The notes under the pieces were generated by a model that saw only the letters and a list, made by a program, of their open reading frames with translations, searched no databases and was not told the origin of the DNA. Shown here piece by piece: positions 1 to 8,362 of a stretch of 64,000 nt of DNA. The position numbers and the translations under genes were made by a program. Location: contig NZ_RKQL01000008.1 in assembly GCF_003843835.1 (NCBI RefSeq), forward strand, positions 1 through 64,000. Direction: 5' to 3'. Each line of letters begins with the position of its first letter. Positions within the stretch are counted from its first letter, which is position 1. The DNA is from Tibeticola sediminis. Its GTDB lineage: Bacteria; Pseudomonadota; Gammaproteobacteria; Burkholderiales; Burkholderiaceae_C.

Positions 1-122
1 TCGGGCGCGGGGGCGGCGTTGCAAATCCTCGCCATGGCACCCGCCATGGCTGCGGTTTGCGCCTTGCCCGCGCGCCCGATGACGACCCGCCCGGGCGCGC
101 CCAACTGCCGGATTTAGGTTGA
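1..122. repeat. Partial family-B inverted-repeat element at the window edge
   Basis: Read on the minus strand, this stretch is nearly identical to the first half of the complete element at 17968-18212: terminal motif AACCTAAATCCGGCAGTTGG, a GC-rich arm, then the shared core hairpin (GGCGCAAACC, GCCATGGC, GCCATGGC, GAGGATTTGC). The terminal repeat ends near base 122 and the other end lies beyond base 1. No coding region is supported in 1-191. Confidence 0.8.
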
Positions 123-191
123 GTCCAGCTTGAAGCCGTCCCGGACAAGGGCCGGCGGCTGCGCCGCGCGAGCGCCGGGTTCGCGTGGCGC

Positions 192-665
192 TTACTTGCG
201 GCGAAACTGCTTGTGGCAGCTCGTGCACTGGTCCTGCACGGCGTTGACCGCGCGGCGCATGGCGTCGAGGTCGTCGCCTTTGGCGGCGGCGAGCAGGGTT
301 TGGGTGGCGGCGACGTACTGCTCGCGGGCTTTCGTGAACTCGGCAGCCTGGCTCCAGACCTCGGGCTTGGCGCGGCTCGGTGGGTAGTTGGCGTCGGGCG
401 TGAAATACGGCCAAGGCTCGGGCGCGAGCCGCGCGAGCTCCTCGGCCTGAGCGAGGAATTTCTCGCGCTTGTAGGGCTCGCGCGCGCGTGCGACCAGGCC
501 CATGGGCTCGAGGGTTTTGGCGAACTGCTTGAAGATCGCTCGGCGCTTGGTCACGGGCTGGCCCGGGTGGTCGTCAGGGGGCTCGCCGCTGCAGGCGGCA
601 AGCCCCACGGCCACGAGCAGGGCCAGCACCAGCACACTCAAGCTCAAGCGCAGGCTGCGGATCAT
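192..665 (-). CDS. Class II (c'-type) cytochrome c lipoprotein
   Basis: Predicted 157-residue monohaem cytochrome. The N-terminus has a hydrophobic signal ending in LAAC, a lipobox, so the mature protein should be a lipid-anchored periplasmic protein. The only haem motif, CTSCH, lies about ten residues from the C-terminus inside a predicted helix. That position is characteristic of the cytochrome c' / c556 class II four-helix bundles, and the length fits. I chose the ATG at 665 because it starts directly at the signal peptide; the upstream extension in this frame is low-complexity. It probably shuttles electrons or binds a small gas ligand, which the sequence does not settle. It follows the SEC-C gene at 737-1561 on the same strand. 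Confidence 0.8.
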   Translation of the reverse strand: MIRSLRLSLSVLVLALLVAVGLAACSGEPPDDHPGQPVTKRRAIFKQFAKTLEPMGLVARAREPYKREKFLAQAEELARLAPEPWPYFTPDANYPPSRAKPEVWSQAAEFTKAREQYVAATQTLLAAAKGDDLDAMRRAVNAVQDQCTSCHKQFRRK

Positions 666-736
666 CGGCATCGATGGCATGGGTGTCGATGGCATGGGTG
701 AAGGATGGAAGGCAGGGCGCGCGTCGGGCTGGGCGC

Positions 737-1561
737 TCACTGGCCGCAGCATTTTTTGTATTTCTTGCCGCTGCCGCAGGGACACGGGTCGTTGCGGCCC
801 GGCTTCAGGGCTCGGCGCACGGTTTCGACGCGCGGGCCGAGGGAGGCCCAGACGTCGTGCAGGTCGTACACCGCCCAGATCGCGTCGGCATAGGCGTCGA
901 GGCGCGACTCGCTGATGCTGGGCGGGCCGTCTTCGGAAAAAGGCGAGAGCGTGGGCGGATCGCGGTCGTCTTCGGTGAGCGCATGGATCGCATCGAGGCT
1001 GTCGTCGATCAGGTCGGCGGCCTCGCGGTCGCGCGGCAGCGCCCAGTCTTCGGGCCAGCTTTCGACGGCGGTCAGGAAGCCGATGGCCCAGACCTGCGCG
1101 AACGAGGGCAGCTCCGCGCCGCCGACTTCCTGCTCGAACGCGCGCCGATCGTCTTCGGACAGTAGCGCGACCATGCCGCGCATGTCGAGCAGCTCGGGCG
1201 CGTAGGCCTGCGTGTCGTCGAGGTTCTCCACCTCGGCTTGGAGCGCGGCCTTGACCTGCGCCAGACGGCGCTCCCACAGTTCGACGAAGCGCGCCGCCTG
1301 GGCGGCGTCGGCAAACACGCCGAACGTGCCCTCGGCTAGGGCTCCGTCCGCCCCGCCGCCGAACAGCACCCGCAGCGCTTCGGCCGTGGGCACGGGCGTG
1401 CGCGCGCAGGCCAGCGCGGCGATGAAGCCCTCGCAGAATTCCCACTGCGGGGTGTCTTCGTTGCGCGTGCGCAGCTCGTCGAGGATGGTTTCGAGCGTCT
1501 CGTAGTCCTCGGGTTGCATTTCGGCGCCCTGCGGCGCGGGGGTGGTGGTGTCAGCGGTCAT
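737..1561 (-). CDS. UPF0149 (YecA-like) protein with C-terminal SEC-C zinc motif
   Basis: Predicted 274-residue cytoplasmic protein. Residues 15-200 resemble the UPF0149/YecA helical domain (start-region motif [13 protein letters not shown], later [10 protein letters not shown]). The C-terminus carries the SEC-C signature [18 protein letters not shown], the zinc-binding tail also found on SecA. In E. coli the SecA-tail-like motif of YecA binds metal and ribosomes; a similar chaperone-linked role here is inference. Its start overlaps the stop of the PIN gene by four bases (ATGA at 1558-1561), so the two are probably cotranslated. Confidence 0.85.
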   Translation of the reverse strand: MTADTTTPAPQGAEMQPEDYETLETILDELRTRNEDTPQWEFCEGFIAALACARTPVPTAEALRVLFGGGADGALAEGTFGVFADAAQAARFVELWERRLAQVKAALQAEVENLDDTQAYAPELLDMRGMVALLSEDDRRAFEQEVGGAELPSFAQVWAIGFLTAVESWPEDWALPRDREAADLIDDSLDAIHALTEDDRDPPTLSPFSEDGPPSISESRLDAYADAIWAVYDLHDVWASLGPRVETVRRALKPGRNDPCPCGSGKKYKKCCGQ

Positions 1562-2046
1562 GCGGGGCCTCGTTCGGCAAGCGGCGGTGGGGAAAGCGTC
1601 GGCGCAGGCTCGGGAAAACCCGCAGTGTAGTCGCGCGCGGCGCGCACGCCGTGTGCGACCAAGCGTCGGCGCGTGGCCAGCACGGCGCGGTCTTTGCTGA
1701 GCAGCACCGCGCGGTAGGCCACGGCCAAGTCGATGAATTTCTGGTCATCGGCGTCGCGGCAGACCACGGGGGCGCGGGGCGCCGGCGCCACGCTGTGGCT
1801 GGCGGCGTCGTAGCGCTCGAGTAGCGTGGCCGCCTCGAGGCCATGAAACCGGCGCCGCGGCACGATTTGCGGGTAGTCGAGGACGCGACGGAATTCCTCG
1901 CGCATCGCGGGCGTGGCCAGCCACACGTGGCGACCGGCTTCGAGCGCGCGCGCGAGCGGCTCGGCGGCCGGGTCGGCAAAGAGCAGCAGGTCGAGCGCGA
2001 TGTTGGTGTCGAGCACGAGCGCGCGGCCGGCGTAGGCCTCGTTCAT
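1558..2046 (-). CDS. PIN-domain protein, putative toxin (COG1569 type)
   Basis: Predicted 162-residue PIN-fold protein. The first acidic residue is in [10 protein letters not shown] near the N-terminus, followed by [10 protein letters not shown] and the catalytic-core segment [13 protein letters not shown], which match the Mg-dependent RNase active-site pattern of this family. Such proteins are often annotated as toxins, but no antitoxin-like small gene lies beside it: the neighbours are rlmL upstream (ATGA overlap at 2043-2046) and the SEC-C gene downstream (ATGA overlap). A housekeeping RNA-processing role therefore remains possible. The ATG at 2046 is chosen for the overlap and because it precedes the conserved beta strand. 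Confidence 0.75.
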   Translation of the reverse strand: MNEAYAGRALVLDTNIALDLLLFADPAAEPLARALEAGRHVWLATPAMREEFRRVLDYPQIVPRRRFHGLEAATLLERYDAASHSVAPAPRAPVVCRDADDQKFIDLAVAYRAVLLSKDRAVLATRRRLVAHGVRAARDYTAGFPEPAPTLSPPPLAERGPA

Positions 2047-3347
2047 CCCGGCGCCCCAGACTGCGCGGCGGCGTCTGCCGCGGGCCCGCGCGCGGGCCGC
2101 ACCGGGCCGCGCACCAGGTCGAAGCGGAACAGCCGGCATTCGATCGGGCCGTTCCACATCGGCACGCGGCGGCTTTCTTTGAGGCGCATTTTGGCCGGCA
2201 GCTTGAGGTCGGGCGTGAGCAACCAGGCGGTCCAGCCCGCGTAGTGGCGCTTCCAGTGGCTGGCCAGTTGGGCGAAGAAATCGCCGCCGTCTTCGGTCTG
2301 CGCGAGTTCGCGCGCCCCAAAGCGCGGCCCAGCCTCAGCGTCTCGCCCCGAGCGGGTGCCGGCCACGCCTGCGACGGCGATGCGCTCGCCATACGGCGGG
2401 TTGAGCAGCATCACGCCCGGCGTCTCGCACGGCGGCATACGCTGCAGTGCGTCGCCGCCCCGCAGTTGCACGGCGTGGGCGACGCGGGCGCGTTCGGCAT
2501 TGCGTTGCGCGAAATCGACCATGCGGTGCGCGACATCGCTGCCAAACACCGGCGCCGTCGGGGCGTGCTCTGCCGCACGGGCTTGGTCTTTGAGGTCTTG
2601 CCAGACATGAGCCTGAAACGGCAGCATTTTCTCGAAGGCAAAGCGGCGCTGGCCGCCCGCAGCGATGCCGCAGGCGATTTGCGCCGCCTCGATGACGATG
2701 GTGCCGCTGCCGCAGCAGGGGTCGTAGAGCGGCACGCCGGCAGCGCAGCCGCCCTCGGGATCGGTGCTCCAGCCGCTGGCAGCGAGCATGGCCGCGGCCA
2801 GCGTTTCCTTGAGCGGCGCGTCGCCCTTGTCCTCGCGCCAGCCGCGCTTGAACAGCGGCTCGCCCGAGGTGTCGATGTAGAGCGTGGCAGTGTCGGTGGT
2901 CAGGTGGGCATGGATGCGCACGTCGGGGTGGCGCGTGTCCACGTCGGGGCGCACGCCGCCGGCCTTGGCGCGGAAGCGGTCGGCGACTGCGTCCTTGATC
3001 TTGAGCGCGGCGAAGTTGAGGCTTTGCAGCGGGCTGTGCTGCGCGGTGACTTCGATCTTGAAGCTCTGGCGCGGCGTGAACCACAGCTCCCACGCCACGG
3101 CGGAAGCCGCCTCGTAGAGGTCACGCTCGTTGCGATACGAACGGTGGCCAACCTGCACCAGCACGCGCTGCGCGAGTCGGGTGTGCAGATTGAGCCGCAT
3201 CGCATCACGCCAGCTCGCGCGCACGCGCACGCCGCCACGGTGGCTCAGCAGGTCCTGGCCTTGCGCGCCGGTGAGGGCGTGCACTTCGGCGGCGAGGTAG
3301 TCCTCGACACCGCTGGCGCAGGGAAGAAACAGGGTGAGATCGTTCAC
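2043..3347 (-). CDS. rlmL: 23S rRNA (guanine-N2) methyltransferase, RlmL-type
   Basis: Predicted 434-residue enzyme. The N-terminal region (about 1-160) has the ferredoxin-like/THUMP fold seen in RlmL, and the C-terminal Rossmann methyltransferase domain contains the SAM and catalytic elements DPCCGSGTIVIEAA and LLNPPYGERI. In E. coli RlmKL is a fusion of about 700 residues carrying m2G2445 and m7G2069 activities; this protein has only the RlmL half. It overlaps rpoN by four bases (3344-3347) and the PIN gene at its 3' end. Confidence 0.85.
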   Translation of the reverse strand: MNDLTLFLPCASGVEDYLAAEVHALTGAQGQDLLSHRGGVRVRASWRDAMRLNLHTRLAQRVLVQVGHRSYRNERDLYEAASAVAWELWFTPRQSFKIEVTAQHSPLQSLNFAALKIKDAVADRFRAKAGGVRPDVDTRHPDVRIHAHLTTDTATLYIDTSGEPLFKRGWREDKGDAPLKETLAAAMLAASGWSTDPEGGCAAGVPLYDPCCGSGTIVIEAAQIACGIAAGGQRRFAFEKMLPFQAHVWQDLKDQARAAEHAPTAPVFGSDVAHRMVDFAQRNAERARVAHAVQLRGGDALQRMPPCETPGVMLLNPPYGERIAVAGVAGTRSGRDAEAGPRFGARELAQTEDGGDFFAQLASHWKRHYAGWTAWLLTPDLKLPAKMRLKESRRVPMWNGPIECRLFRFDLVRGPVRPARGPAADAAAQSGAPG

Positions 3348-4945
3348 AGGGTCTTTCGCAGGGGGGCGGGCGCGATCCGCATCGCCTCTCGGTATTTGGC
3401 CACGGTGCGGCGCGCGCAGGCGATGCCTTGCTCTTTGAGCATGTCGGCGATCTGGCCGTCGCTTAAGGGATGGGCGGGGTCTTCGGCGTCGATGAACTGG
3501 CGGATCAGCGCGCGCACCGCCGTGCTCGAGGCGCTGCCGCCCGCTTCGGTCTCAAGGCCCGAACCGAAGAAGTATTTGAGCTCGAAGGTGCCGCGCGGCG
3601 TAGCCATGTATTTGGCGGTGGTGACGCGGCTCACGGTGGATTCATGCAACCCGAGTTCGTCGGCAATCTCGCGCAGCACCAGGGGCCGCATGGCGAGTTC
3701 GCCGTGCACGAAAAAGCTCTTTTGCCGCTCGACGATGGCGCGCGAGACGCGCAGGATGGTGTCGAAGCGCTGCTGGATGTTCTTGATGAACCAGCGCGCT
3801 TCCTGCAAGCGCGCAGACAGCGCAGCGCTCCCCTCGCCCTTGTGCTCGCGCAGGGCGCGGGCGTAGATGTCGTGCACCCGCAGCCGCGGCAACACCTCGG
3901 GGTTGATCTGCACGCGATAGCGGGGCTGCGCGCCCTCGGTGTCGGCCGTGACGATGACATCGGGCACGATCACCAGCCGCTCGGCCTGAGCAAAGCGCCG
4001 CCCCGGCTTGGGTTCGAGCCGGGCGATGAGCGCGAGCGCGGCGCGCAGCTCGGTTTCATGACGCCCGGTGGCGGCAGCGAGCCGCTTGAAGTCGCGCCGC
4101 GCCAACCACTCGAGCGGCTGGGCCAGCACGTCGAGCGCGGCGGCTGCGACCGACTCGCCATCGGCGGCGCGCTCACGCACCTGCAAGCGCAAGCACTCGG
4201 CGAGATCCTGCGCGCCCACGCCCGTCGGCTCGAGCGACTGCAACAGGCCGCGCGCGACGGTGAGGCGGTGGACCAACTCATCGAAGCGCTCGGCATCCTC
4301 GCGCGGGCACAGCGCTTCGGCCAGGCGCTCGAGCGGTTCGCTGAGGTAGCCGTCGTCGTCGAGCGAGTCGATGAGGAAATCCAGCGCGGCGCGGTCGACC
4401 GGGTCGAGCCGCAGCGCCAGCGCCTGGCGGTGCAGATGCTCGGAGAGGCTGTCCTCGGAGCCGGCGCGCTCCCAAGGCGATTGAGCATCCTCATCCTCGC
4501 CGCCAGCGGATCCGGATACGCCGCTGCGGCCTTCGGCGCCGTCGAAGGGCGCGTCGTCTTCGCGCTCCCCGTGCGGCGCCTCGTCGGGCGAGCCCGCCCA
4601 GTCGGTCGGACCCTCCCAGTCGGGTGCGGCGGCTTCGGCGCCGTGGTCGGCCTCGGGCGTGGCCCCAGCGCCTTCATCCAAGCCGAGGGGGCCCGATGCC
4701 GGCGTCCATCGGTCTTCTTCTGCTACAAAATCAGGATTGGCCAGCGCAGACTCGGGCGGCGCCTCGTCACCAGCGAGGCCCGCGGACTCGGTCTCGGCGC
4801 GCTCGAGAAACGGGTTCTCGTCGAGCATCTGCTCGATTTCCTGTCCGAGTTCGAGCGTGGACATTTGCAGCAGCCGGATCGACTGCTGCAACTGCGGCGT
4901 CAGGGCCAGATGCTGCGACACCCGCAGCGACAAGCCTGGCTTCAT
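3344..4945 (-). CDS. rpoN: RNA polymerase sigma-54 factor RpoN
   Basis: Predicted 533-residue alternative sigma factor. Region I is the glutamine-rich activator-contact segment at residues 1-50 (MKPGLSLRVSQHLALTPQLQ, then IRLLQMSTLELGQEI). An acidic, variable region II of about 120 residues follows, then the core-binding domain and a C-terminal HTH. The diagnostic RpoN box ARRTVAKYRE is present at the C-terminus. It recognises -24/-12 promoters and needs an AAA+ activator; one such activator and a matching promoter occur in this window (29256-29271 and 29432-30811). The gene follows lptB by 24 bases, the common proteobacterial order lptA-lptB-rpoN. Confidence 0.97.
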   Translation of the reverse strand: MKPGLSLRVSQHLALTPQLQQSIRLLQMSTLELGQEIEQMLDENPFLERAETESAGLAGDEAPPESALANPDFVAEEDRWTPASGPLGLDEGAGATPEADHGAEAAAPDWEGPTDWAGSPDEAPHGEREDDAPFDGAEGRSGVSGSAGGEDEDAQSPWERAGSEDSLSEHLHRQALALRLDPVDRAALDFLIDSLDDDGYLSEPLERLAEALCPREDAERFDELVHRLTVARGLLQSLEPTGVGAQDLAECLRLQVRERAADGESVAAAALDVLAQPLEWLARRDFKRLAAATGRHETELRAALALIARLEPKPGRRFAQAERLVIVPDVIVTADTEGAQPRYRVQINPEVLPRLRVHDIYARALREHKGEGSAALSARLQEARWFIKNIQQRFDTILRVSRAIVERQKSFFVHGELAMRPLVLREIADELGLHESTVSRVTTAKYMATPRGTFELKYFFGSGLETEAGGSASSTAVRALIRQFIDAEDPAHPLSDGQIADMLKEQGIACARRTVAKYREAMRIAPAPLRKTL

Positions 4946-4969
4946 GGGCGTGCCCTCTGCATCGCCGAC

Positions 4970-5767
4970 CTACATGCGGAAGTGTTCGCCGAGGTAGACG
5001 CGGCGCACCTCCGCGTTGTCGATGATGGCCGCCGGTGTGCCTTGCGCCAACAGCCGACCCTCGCTGATGATGAACGCGTGGTCGCAAATGCCCAGCGTCT
5101 CGCGCACGTTGTGGTCGGTGATGAGGACGCCGATGCCGCGCCCTTTGAGAAACGCGACGATGCGCTGAATCTCGATCACCGCGATCGGGTCGATGCCGGC
5201 AAACGGCTCGTCGAGCAGGATGAAGCGCGGCTGCGTGGCCAGCGCCCGCGCGATCTCGACACGGCGCCGCTCGCCGCCCGAGAGCGAGACGGCGGGCGCA
5301 TCGCGCAGATGCTCGACGCGCAGTTCGCGCAGCAGCGCGTCGAGCCGGCGCTCGAGCGCTTCACCCGCGAGCGGGCGGCCGGTTTCATCCCGCTGCAACT
5401 CCAGAATCGCCCGCACGTTCTCCTGCACGGTGAGCTTGCGAAAAATCGACGCCTCCTGCGGCAAGTAGGACAACCCGAGCCGCGCGCGCCGATGGATCGG
5501 CATGTGCTCGATGTGCTGCTCGTCGATCCAGATTTCGCCCGCGTCGGGTCGGATCAGCCCCACGATCATGTAGAAGGACGTCGTCTTGCCCGCGCCATTG
5601 GGGCCGAGCAAGCCCACGACCTCGCCCTCGTGCACGGTCAGCGAAACGTCATGCACCACCGTGCGCGCCCCGTAGGCTTTGCGCAGATGTCGGGCCTCGA
5701 GCTTGCCCGCCGCCACGCGCAGCTGCGTCGAAGGCGCCGCGTAGGCTTCGTCGAGCCGCTGCGTCAT
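4970..5767 (-). CDS. lptB: LPS export ABC transporter ATP-binding protein LptB
   Basis: Predicted 265-residue cytoplasmic ATPase that powers LptFG extraction of lipopolysaccharide from the inner membrane. Walker A is [12 protein letters not shown], the signature motif is [16 protein letters not shown] and Walker B is [15 protein letters not shown] 24-residue N-terminal extension precedes the usual start, so the true start could lie a little downstream. It overlaps lptA by four bases (5764-5767), which implies translational coupling, and it precedes rpoN. Confidence 0.95.
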   Translation of the reverse strand: MTQRLDEAYAAPSTQLRVAAGKLEARHLRKAYGARTVVHDVSLTVHEGEVVGLLGPNGAGKTTSFYMIVGLIRPDAGEIWIDEQHIEHMPIHRRARLGLSYLPQEASIFRKLTVQENVRAILELQRDETGRPLAGEALERRLDALLRELRVEHLRDAPAVSLSGGERRRVEIARALATQPRFILLDEPFAGIDPIAVIEIQRIVAFLKGRGIGVLITDHNVRETLGICDHAFIISEGRLLAQGTPAAIIDNAEVRRVYLGEHFRM

Positions 5768-6369
5768 CGGACCGCCCCACCCAGGGCGCTGGCGGGCCGC
5801 AGCGGCGAGGTCGCCGCCGGCAGCGCGCTGGTCGGTGCCGAAGCCGCCGCCCGCGGCGCGATGACCGCGCGCACACGCCCGCCACCGGGCACCTCCCGCA
5901 CACCGTCGACGCTGAACTGGCCGCTGGCGTGCTCGTAGACGATCACCTCACCCGTCACCTGATCGGCCAGCGTCTCCCCGCGCAGACGCCGCAACTCGGC
6001 GCGCCGCACGAAGCGCACGCGGTCGGCGCGCCCGTCGTACTCGATACGCTCGGCCTCGCCCTCGATGAACTCATCGACGCCGTCGCGCTTTTGCCGGAAG
6101 AACGCACGTTCACCGGGCGCGGCCGTCAGCGTGCCCGAGACTTGGCCATCGGGCTCTTGCCGCACGACCAGTTGCGCGCCGCGCATCACGATGGTGCCCT
6201 TGGTGGCCACCACGTGACCGGTGAAGGTGCTCGTCTGGGTGCGCTCCTCGTAGCGCAGCGCGTCCGACTCGATGTTCAGCGGTCGGTCCCGATCGGCGCG
6301 CTCGGCATGCGCGGCGGTGACGGCCGCCAAAACCAGCGCGGTCGCGGTGAGGAAAAATTGGGCGTTCAT
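5764..6369 (-). CDS. lptA: LPS transport periplasmic protein LptA
   Basis: Predicted 201-residue periplasmic bridge protein carrying LPS from LptC to LptD. It has a Sec signal peptide ([16 protein letters not shown], then AHA) and an OstA/LptA beta-jellyroll domain ([33 protein letters not shown]). The ATG at 6369 is chosen because it begins the signal peptide. The usual upstream partners kdsC and lptC are absent; instead a family-A repeat and the hpf terminator lie upstream, so lptA needs its own promoter. A possible -10 (TACAAT on the minus strand, 6395-6400) is visible without a good -35. Confidence 0.9.
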   Translation of the reverse strand: MNAQFFLTATALVLAAVTAAHAERADRDRPLNIESDALRYEERTQTSTFTGHVVATKGTIVMRGAQLVVRQEPDGQVSGTLTAAPGERAFFRQKRDGVDEFIEGEAERIEYDGRADRVRFVRRAELRRLRGETLADQVTGEVIVYEHASGQFSVDGVREVPGGGRVRAVIAPRAAASAPTSALPAATSPLRPASALGGAVR

Positions 6370-6435
6370 AAAGAGGGCATGAATCTTGCTGACGATTGTA
6401 CGGTTGCCCCGGTGGCGCGCCCGTCCGCCGCCATC

Positions 6436-6598
6436 AAGCAACGCTGAATTCGTTCCCGCGATGGCGCGCGCCCGGTTTCGGGATGCGATGCGAGGCGCAA
6501 ACCGAGGCAATAGCCGCAGCTGTGGCGAGGATCGTCAACGACGCAGACCGCCCGCAGCCGGGATGCGCGGCGCGCCAGGCGCTTGTTCAGCGTTGCCA
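6436..6598. repeat. Family-A inverted-terminal-repeat element, copy 1
   Basis: About 160 bp bounded by imperfect inverted ends (GCAACGCTGAATTCGTT at the left, TTGTTCAGCGTTGCC at the right). The interior has the arm motifs GATGGCGCGCGCCCGG and GACCGCCCGCAGCCGGGATG and the core GAGGCGCAAACC...GGCGAGGAT. It matches copies at 16071, 50202 and 58547. It lies between lptA and the hpf terminator and fills most of the 6370-6641 intergenic gap. Confidence 0.8.
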
Positions 6599-6599
6599 T

Positions 6600-6623
6600 A
6601 AAAAAGGCCGCCCGAAAGCGGCC
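6600..6623 (-). terminator. Rho-independent terminator of hpf
   Basis: On the minus strand a GGCCGC/GCGGCC stem with a six-base loop is followed by a run of six T. It lies 18 bases downstream of the hpf stop codon and separates hpf from lptA. Confidence 0.85.
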
Positions 6624-6641
6624 CGCTTCAGCCAGGAATGT

Positions 6642-6974
6642 TCACGCGACCAATCGCTTGGCCGCCTCCTGATGATGATCCTGCAATCGGCTCTTGTGCT
6701 GCACGACCTGGCGGTCGAGTTTGTCCATGAGCTCGTCGATGGCCGCATACAGATCGGCGTGGGCCGACTGCGCGAACAAGTCGTTGCCCTTGACGTGGAT
6801 CGTGCATTCGGCCTTTTGCCGTTTGTCTTTTTCCTTTTGGTTGTCCACGGTGAGCAGGACCTTGACGTCCACCACCTGGTCGAAATGCCGGATGACGCGC
6901 TCGAGCTTGGCCTTCACATAGTCGCTCAGGGCGGGAGTGACTTCGAGGTGGTGACCGCTGATCGTCAGGTTCAT
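6642..6974 (-). CDS. hpf: Ribosome hibernation promoting factor (short HPF)
   Basis: Predicted 110-residue protein of the HPF/YfiA (sigma-54 modulation) family. It begins [20 protein letters not shown] and contains the conserved basic helix segment [19 protein letters not shown]. The short form binds the 30S tRNA channel and promotes 100S dimers in stationary phase. A strong ribosome site (AGGAGG, seven bases from the ATG) fixes the start at 6974. In many proteobacteria hpf follows rpoN; here it sits upstream of lptA, behind its own terminator. Confidence 0.93.
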   Translation of the reverse strand: MNLTISGHHLEVTPALSDYVKAKLERVIRHFDQVVDVKVLLTVDNQKEKDKRQKAECTIHVKGNDLFAQSAHADLYAAIDELMDKLDRQVVQHKSRLQDHHQEAAKRLVA

Positions 6975-7300
6975 GAATAGCCTCCTGTTGCTCTCGAAAT
7001 GGAATGCCGCCAACCGGACACGCTCGGCAGCGGCTGTAACGGGCCTGACATGTACGCCCGAATCCACTATGCCCGCGACCGCGCGCTTTGGCAATGACCG
7101 GCATCATTCCCCAACGTGGCCGGGGAATCGCTCGCTGCCCGGTTGGGGCGATGCCATAATTTCGGGGTTCACGATTTCCGCAAGCTTCCCCATGGAAAAC
7201 CCCGCGAGTCGCTAGCTTTCGGCACCCTGTGCGCGGTGGGTGTCGAAGGCGTTGATGTTCGAGACCGCCAGCCCACCCAGACACGCCAGGGAGTTCACTC
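6975..7300. promoter_or_regulatory. Divergent intergenic region hpf/corA with a structured corA leader
   Basis: This 326-base gap must hold the promoters for hpf (minus) and corA (plus). No convincing -35/-10 pair stands out; CATAAT at 7155-7160 could be a -10. Towards corA there is an ATG-initiated seven-codon frame (MENPASR, 7192-7215), followed at once by an 8-of-9-pair hairpin (TCGGCACCC with GGGTGTCGA, 7219-7246) about 55 bases before the corA start. This resembles an attenuator-type leader, but that is inference. Confidence 0.35.
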
Positions 7301-8284
7301 GTGCTCAATGTTTTCACGCTCGTCAACGGCCGCCTGTTCCAGGAAGAAATCGAGTCGCTCGAAGAGCTCTCGCGCTTTCAGCCCATCTGGGTCGACCTCG
7401 AATCGCCGAGCGTCGAAGAAAAGCGCTGGGTCAAGCAGTATTTCGGCCTGTCGATCCCGGAAGACGTCACCGACGAAGACCTCGAAGAATCGGCGCGCTT
7501 CTACGAAGAGCCCAACGGCGAGCTGCACATCCGCAGCGACTTCCTGATCGACGATGACGAGCCACGCACGGTCCGCGTGGCCTTCATCCTGAACCAGCAC
7601 AACGCGGAGCTCAAAAGCCGCGGCGTGCTGTTCTCCATCCACGACGAGGACGTGCCGGTGTTTCGGCTGCTGCGCATGCGGGCCCGCCGCGCGCCCGGCC
7701 TGATCGACGACGCCAAGGACGTCTTGCTCAAGCTCTTCGACGCCGACGCCGAATATTCGGCCGACACGCTCGAGGAAATCTACGACCAGCTCGAAAAATC
7801 GAGCAAGCTCGTGCTTTCCGGCGACGTGACCGATGCGGTCGCCGGCGAAGTGCTCGGCGCGATTGCGCGCCAAGAAGACTTGAACGGCCGGATCCGCCGC
7901 AACATGATGGACACCCGGCGCGCGGTGAGCTTCATGATGCGCAGCAAGATGCTCAACGCCGAGCAGTTCGAGGCCGCGCGCCAGTTGCTGCGCGACATCG
8001 ACAGCCTCGACAGCCACACGGCCTTCCTGTTCGACAAGATCAACTTCTTGATGGACGCCACCGTCGGCTTCATCAACATCAACCAGAACAAGATCATCAA
8101 GATCTTCTCGGTGGCCAGCGTCGCGCTGCTGCCCCCGACCTTGGTGGCGAGCATTTACGGCATGAACTTCAAGTACATGCCCGAGCTCGAGTGGCAGGCG
8201 GGCTACCCGTTTGCGCTCGCGCTCATGGTCGCCTCGGCCGTGGTGCCGATGATCTATTTCCGCCGCCGCGGCTGGCTGAAATAG
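7301..8284 (+). CDS. corA: CorA-family magnesium/divalent cation transporter
   Basis: Predicted 327-residue pentameric inner-membrane channel. A long acidic and helical cytoplasmic domain (about 1-265) is followed by two C-terminal membrane helices. The ion-selectivity signature YGMNF closes the first helix, and the protein ends in a basic tail (FRRRGWLK). The start codon is GTG, with AGGGAG eight bases upstream. The gene is convergent with mtnN; the 52-base gap holds a repeat-derived hairpin that could terminate both. Confidence 0.92.
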   Translation: MLNVFTLVNGRLFQEEIESLEELSRFQPIWVDLESPSVEEKRWVKQYFGLSIPEDVTDEDLEESARFYEEPNGELHIRSDFLIDDDEPRTVRVAFILNQHNAELKSRGVLFSIHDEDVPVFRLLRMRARRAPGLIDDAKDVLLKLFDADAEYSADTLEEIYDQLEKSSKLVLSGDVTDAVAGEVLGAIARQEDLNGRIRRNMMDTRRAVSFMMRSKMLNAEQFEAARQLLRDIDSLDSHTAFLFDKINFLMDATVGFININQNKIIKIFSVASVALLPPTLVASIYGMNFKYMPELEWQAGYPFALALMVASAVVPMIYFRRRGWLK

Positions 8285-8292
8285 CCCCGCCG

Positions 8293-8362
8293 GCAAGATT
8301 TTTCAGCCTTTTTGCCCAGACCCCAGCGCCAAATGGTCAGTGGGCGCTATTATTTTTGATAT
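8293..8362. repeat. Short dispersed repeat (TGCTAT family), copy 1
   Basis: Shares the pattern ATTTTTC...CAGACCCCAGCGCCAAATGG...GCGCTATT-TTTTTGAT with copies at 55253-55318 (inverted), 57025-57101 and 61446-61510. The AGCGCC/GGCGCT arms (8325-8348) plus the following T-rich stretch could terminate corA. The repeat runs into the 3' end of mtnN and encodes its last residues. Confidence 0.6.

Noticed and set aside
1558-2046. PIN gene as half of a toxin-antitoxin pair
   Set aside because: No small antitoxin-like gene is adjacent; it overlaps rlmL and the SEC-C gene instead.
4715-4760. Possible copy of the TGCTAT-family repeat inside the acidic linker of rpoN
   Set aside because: Only about 20 bases around TTGGCCAGCGC and TGCTAC resemble the repeat and the arms do not align, so chance similarity is as likely.
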